Positions 63,918 to 64,000 of a stretch of DNA of 64,000 nt are shown in pieces. The stretch is from Gossypium raimondii. Lineage: Eukaryota > Streptophyta > Magnoliopsida > Malvales > Malvaceae. Numbering within the stretch: position 1 is the stretch's first letter; every line of letters begins with the position of its first letter. The stretch spans positions 15,151,874-15,215,873 of the forward strand of contig NC_068573.1 of assembly GCF_025698545.1 (NCBI RefSeq), read 5' to 3'. The notes beneath the pieces were generated by a model. It searched no databases and had not been told where the DNA came from. It saw only the letters and a list, made by a program, of their open reading frames with translations. Made by a program: the position numbers and the translations under genes.

Positions 63918-64000
63918 GTCAACTCTTGTGTAATCTACTCATATAAAGGTTGGCACTTATCGCAAATACGCCTCGAATTTTAATGCAGATTCGACCAAAT

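Larger units (their letters stand above)
1..64000 (-). repeat. Plant 5S rDNA tandem array, about 216 units
   Basis: 5S rRNA is the small structural RNA of the large ribosomal subunit, made by Pol III in the nucleus. Each unit has a 120 bp gene on the minus strand and about 180 bp of spacer. Gene landmarks on the plus strand are gggtgcaacacgagg (RNA 3' end), ggtcacccatcctagtact (C box), ctcgcccaagcacgctt (intermediate element and A box), a BamHI-like ggatcc and gatcgcaccc (RNA 5' end). All copies point the same way and nothing interrupts them. The array continues past both window edges: position 1 lies in an upstream spacer and 63918-64000 is the upstream spacer of the last copy. Copies differ at several to over ten positions from the plant consensus, far more than in a homogenised 5S locus, and which ones are expressed cannot be told from sequence. 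The entries below give only what is particular to each copy. Confidence 0.97.

Noticed and set aside
1-64000. Dozens of 60-123 codon open reading frames on both strands, some recurring almost unchanged (for example at 30306-30509 and 35977-36180).
   Set aside because: They are translations of the 5S gene plus spacer, recur at the unit period, have no start context or domain, and vanish with single-base changes between copies.
1-64000. Cassandra-type or other 5S-derived retroelements.
   Set aside because: Those carry a partial 5S promoter inside terminal repeats with a primer-binding site and polypurine tract. Here the genes are complete, in tandem and in one orientation, and no such sites are seen.
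1-64000. CRISPR array.
   Set aside because: The regular spacing of repeats is about 300 bp with conserved, not unique, spacers, and the repeat is a recognised plant rRNA gene.
1-64000. The string atgcaaat in each spacer as an octamer (POU) site.
   Set aside because: POU factors are absent from plants, and the string is explained as the loop and arm of stem-loop 1.
1-64000. A new genetic system hidden in the array.
   Set aside because: I saw no unique sequence, no non-5S gene and no interruption. The novelty lies in array structure and sequence quality.
1-64000. Linked 35S rDNA (18S, 5.8S, 25S) or tRNA genes between units.
   Set aside because: Every interval between 5S copies is the same family of about 180 bp spacer.
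1-64000. C-to-T deamination as the cause of the recurring oddities.
   Set aside because: Ordinary C/T and G/A differences do exist between types, but the recurrent strings change length and order (CTG to TCG or CCG), which deamination cannot do.

Overview
The whole window is one uninterrupted tandem array of plant 5S ribosomal RNA genes. I count 216 copies or remnants. Every copy is on the minus strand, spaced about 300 bp apart (about 120 bp gene plus about 180 bp spacer). On the minus strand the genes start GGGTGCGATCATACCAGC, carry the usual internal promoter (A box, intermediate element, C box) and end GTGTTGCACCCCT. This is the angiosperm 5S sequence, most like that of eudicots. I cannot name the family, because the spacer is not one I recognise. 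No protein gene, tRNA, transposon or other unique DNA is visible, and no stretch over 300 bp lacks a 5S copy or remnant. The short open reading frames on both strands are translations of the same repeat.

Each unit is built the same way. Upstream of the gene (higher coordinates) lie C at -1, GC at -12/-11 and a TATA-like TTTATATG near -28, which is the standard plant 5S Pol III upstream promoter. Downstream are a short T4 just past the gene and a longer T5-T9 run 25-35 nt past it, which act as terminators. The spacer also holds two small stem-loops and a CCACGTGG (G-box) palindrome in most units.

The array is layered into higher-order repeats, where several diverged units are copied together: about 169-5954 (six-unit period, types a-f), 6529-13103 (seven-unit, with a truncated gene copied three times), 13282-24000 (irregular), 24087-38323 (three- to five-unit blocks of types P, Q, R), 38507-46053 (six-unit, types U, V, W, P, Q/R, T), 46839-48754 (three-unit) and 52551-60653 (types p-t, five copies). 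This looks more like a centromeric satellite than a well homogenised 5S locus. By eye no copy is identical to the plant consensus; the closest is at 23787-23905.

There are about a dozen structural lesions: fused genes, promoterless genes, truncated genes, a duplicated TATA region and deleted terminators. Most have short direct repeats at the breakpoints. Separately, runs of units carry the same odd substitutions and small indels at CTG/CAG and CG sites (CTG read as CG, TCG or CCG; TGCGG read as CATGG). These look more like long-read base-calling error on methylated DNA than mutation, so single-base differences in those units should be treated with caution.
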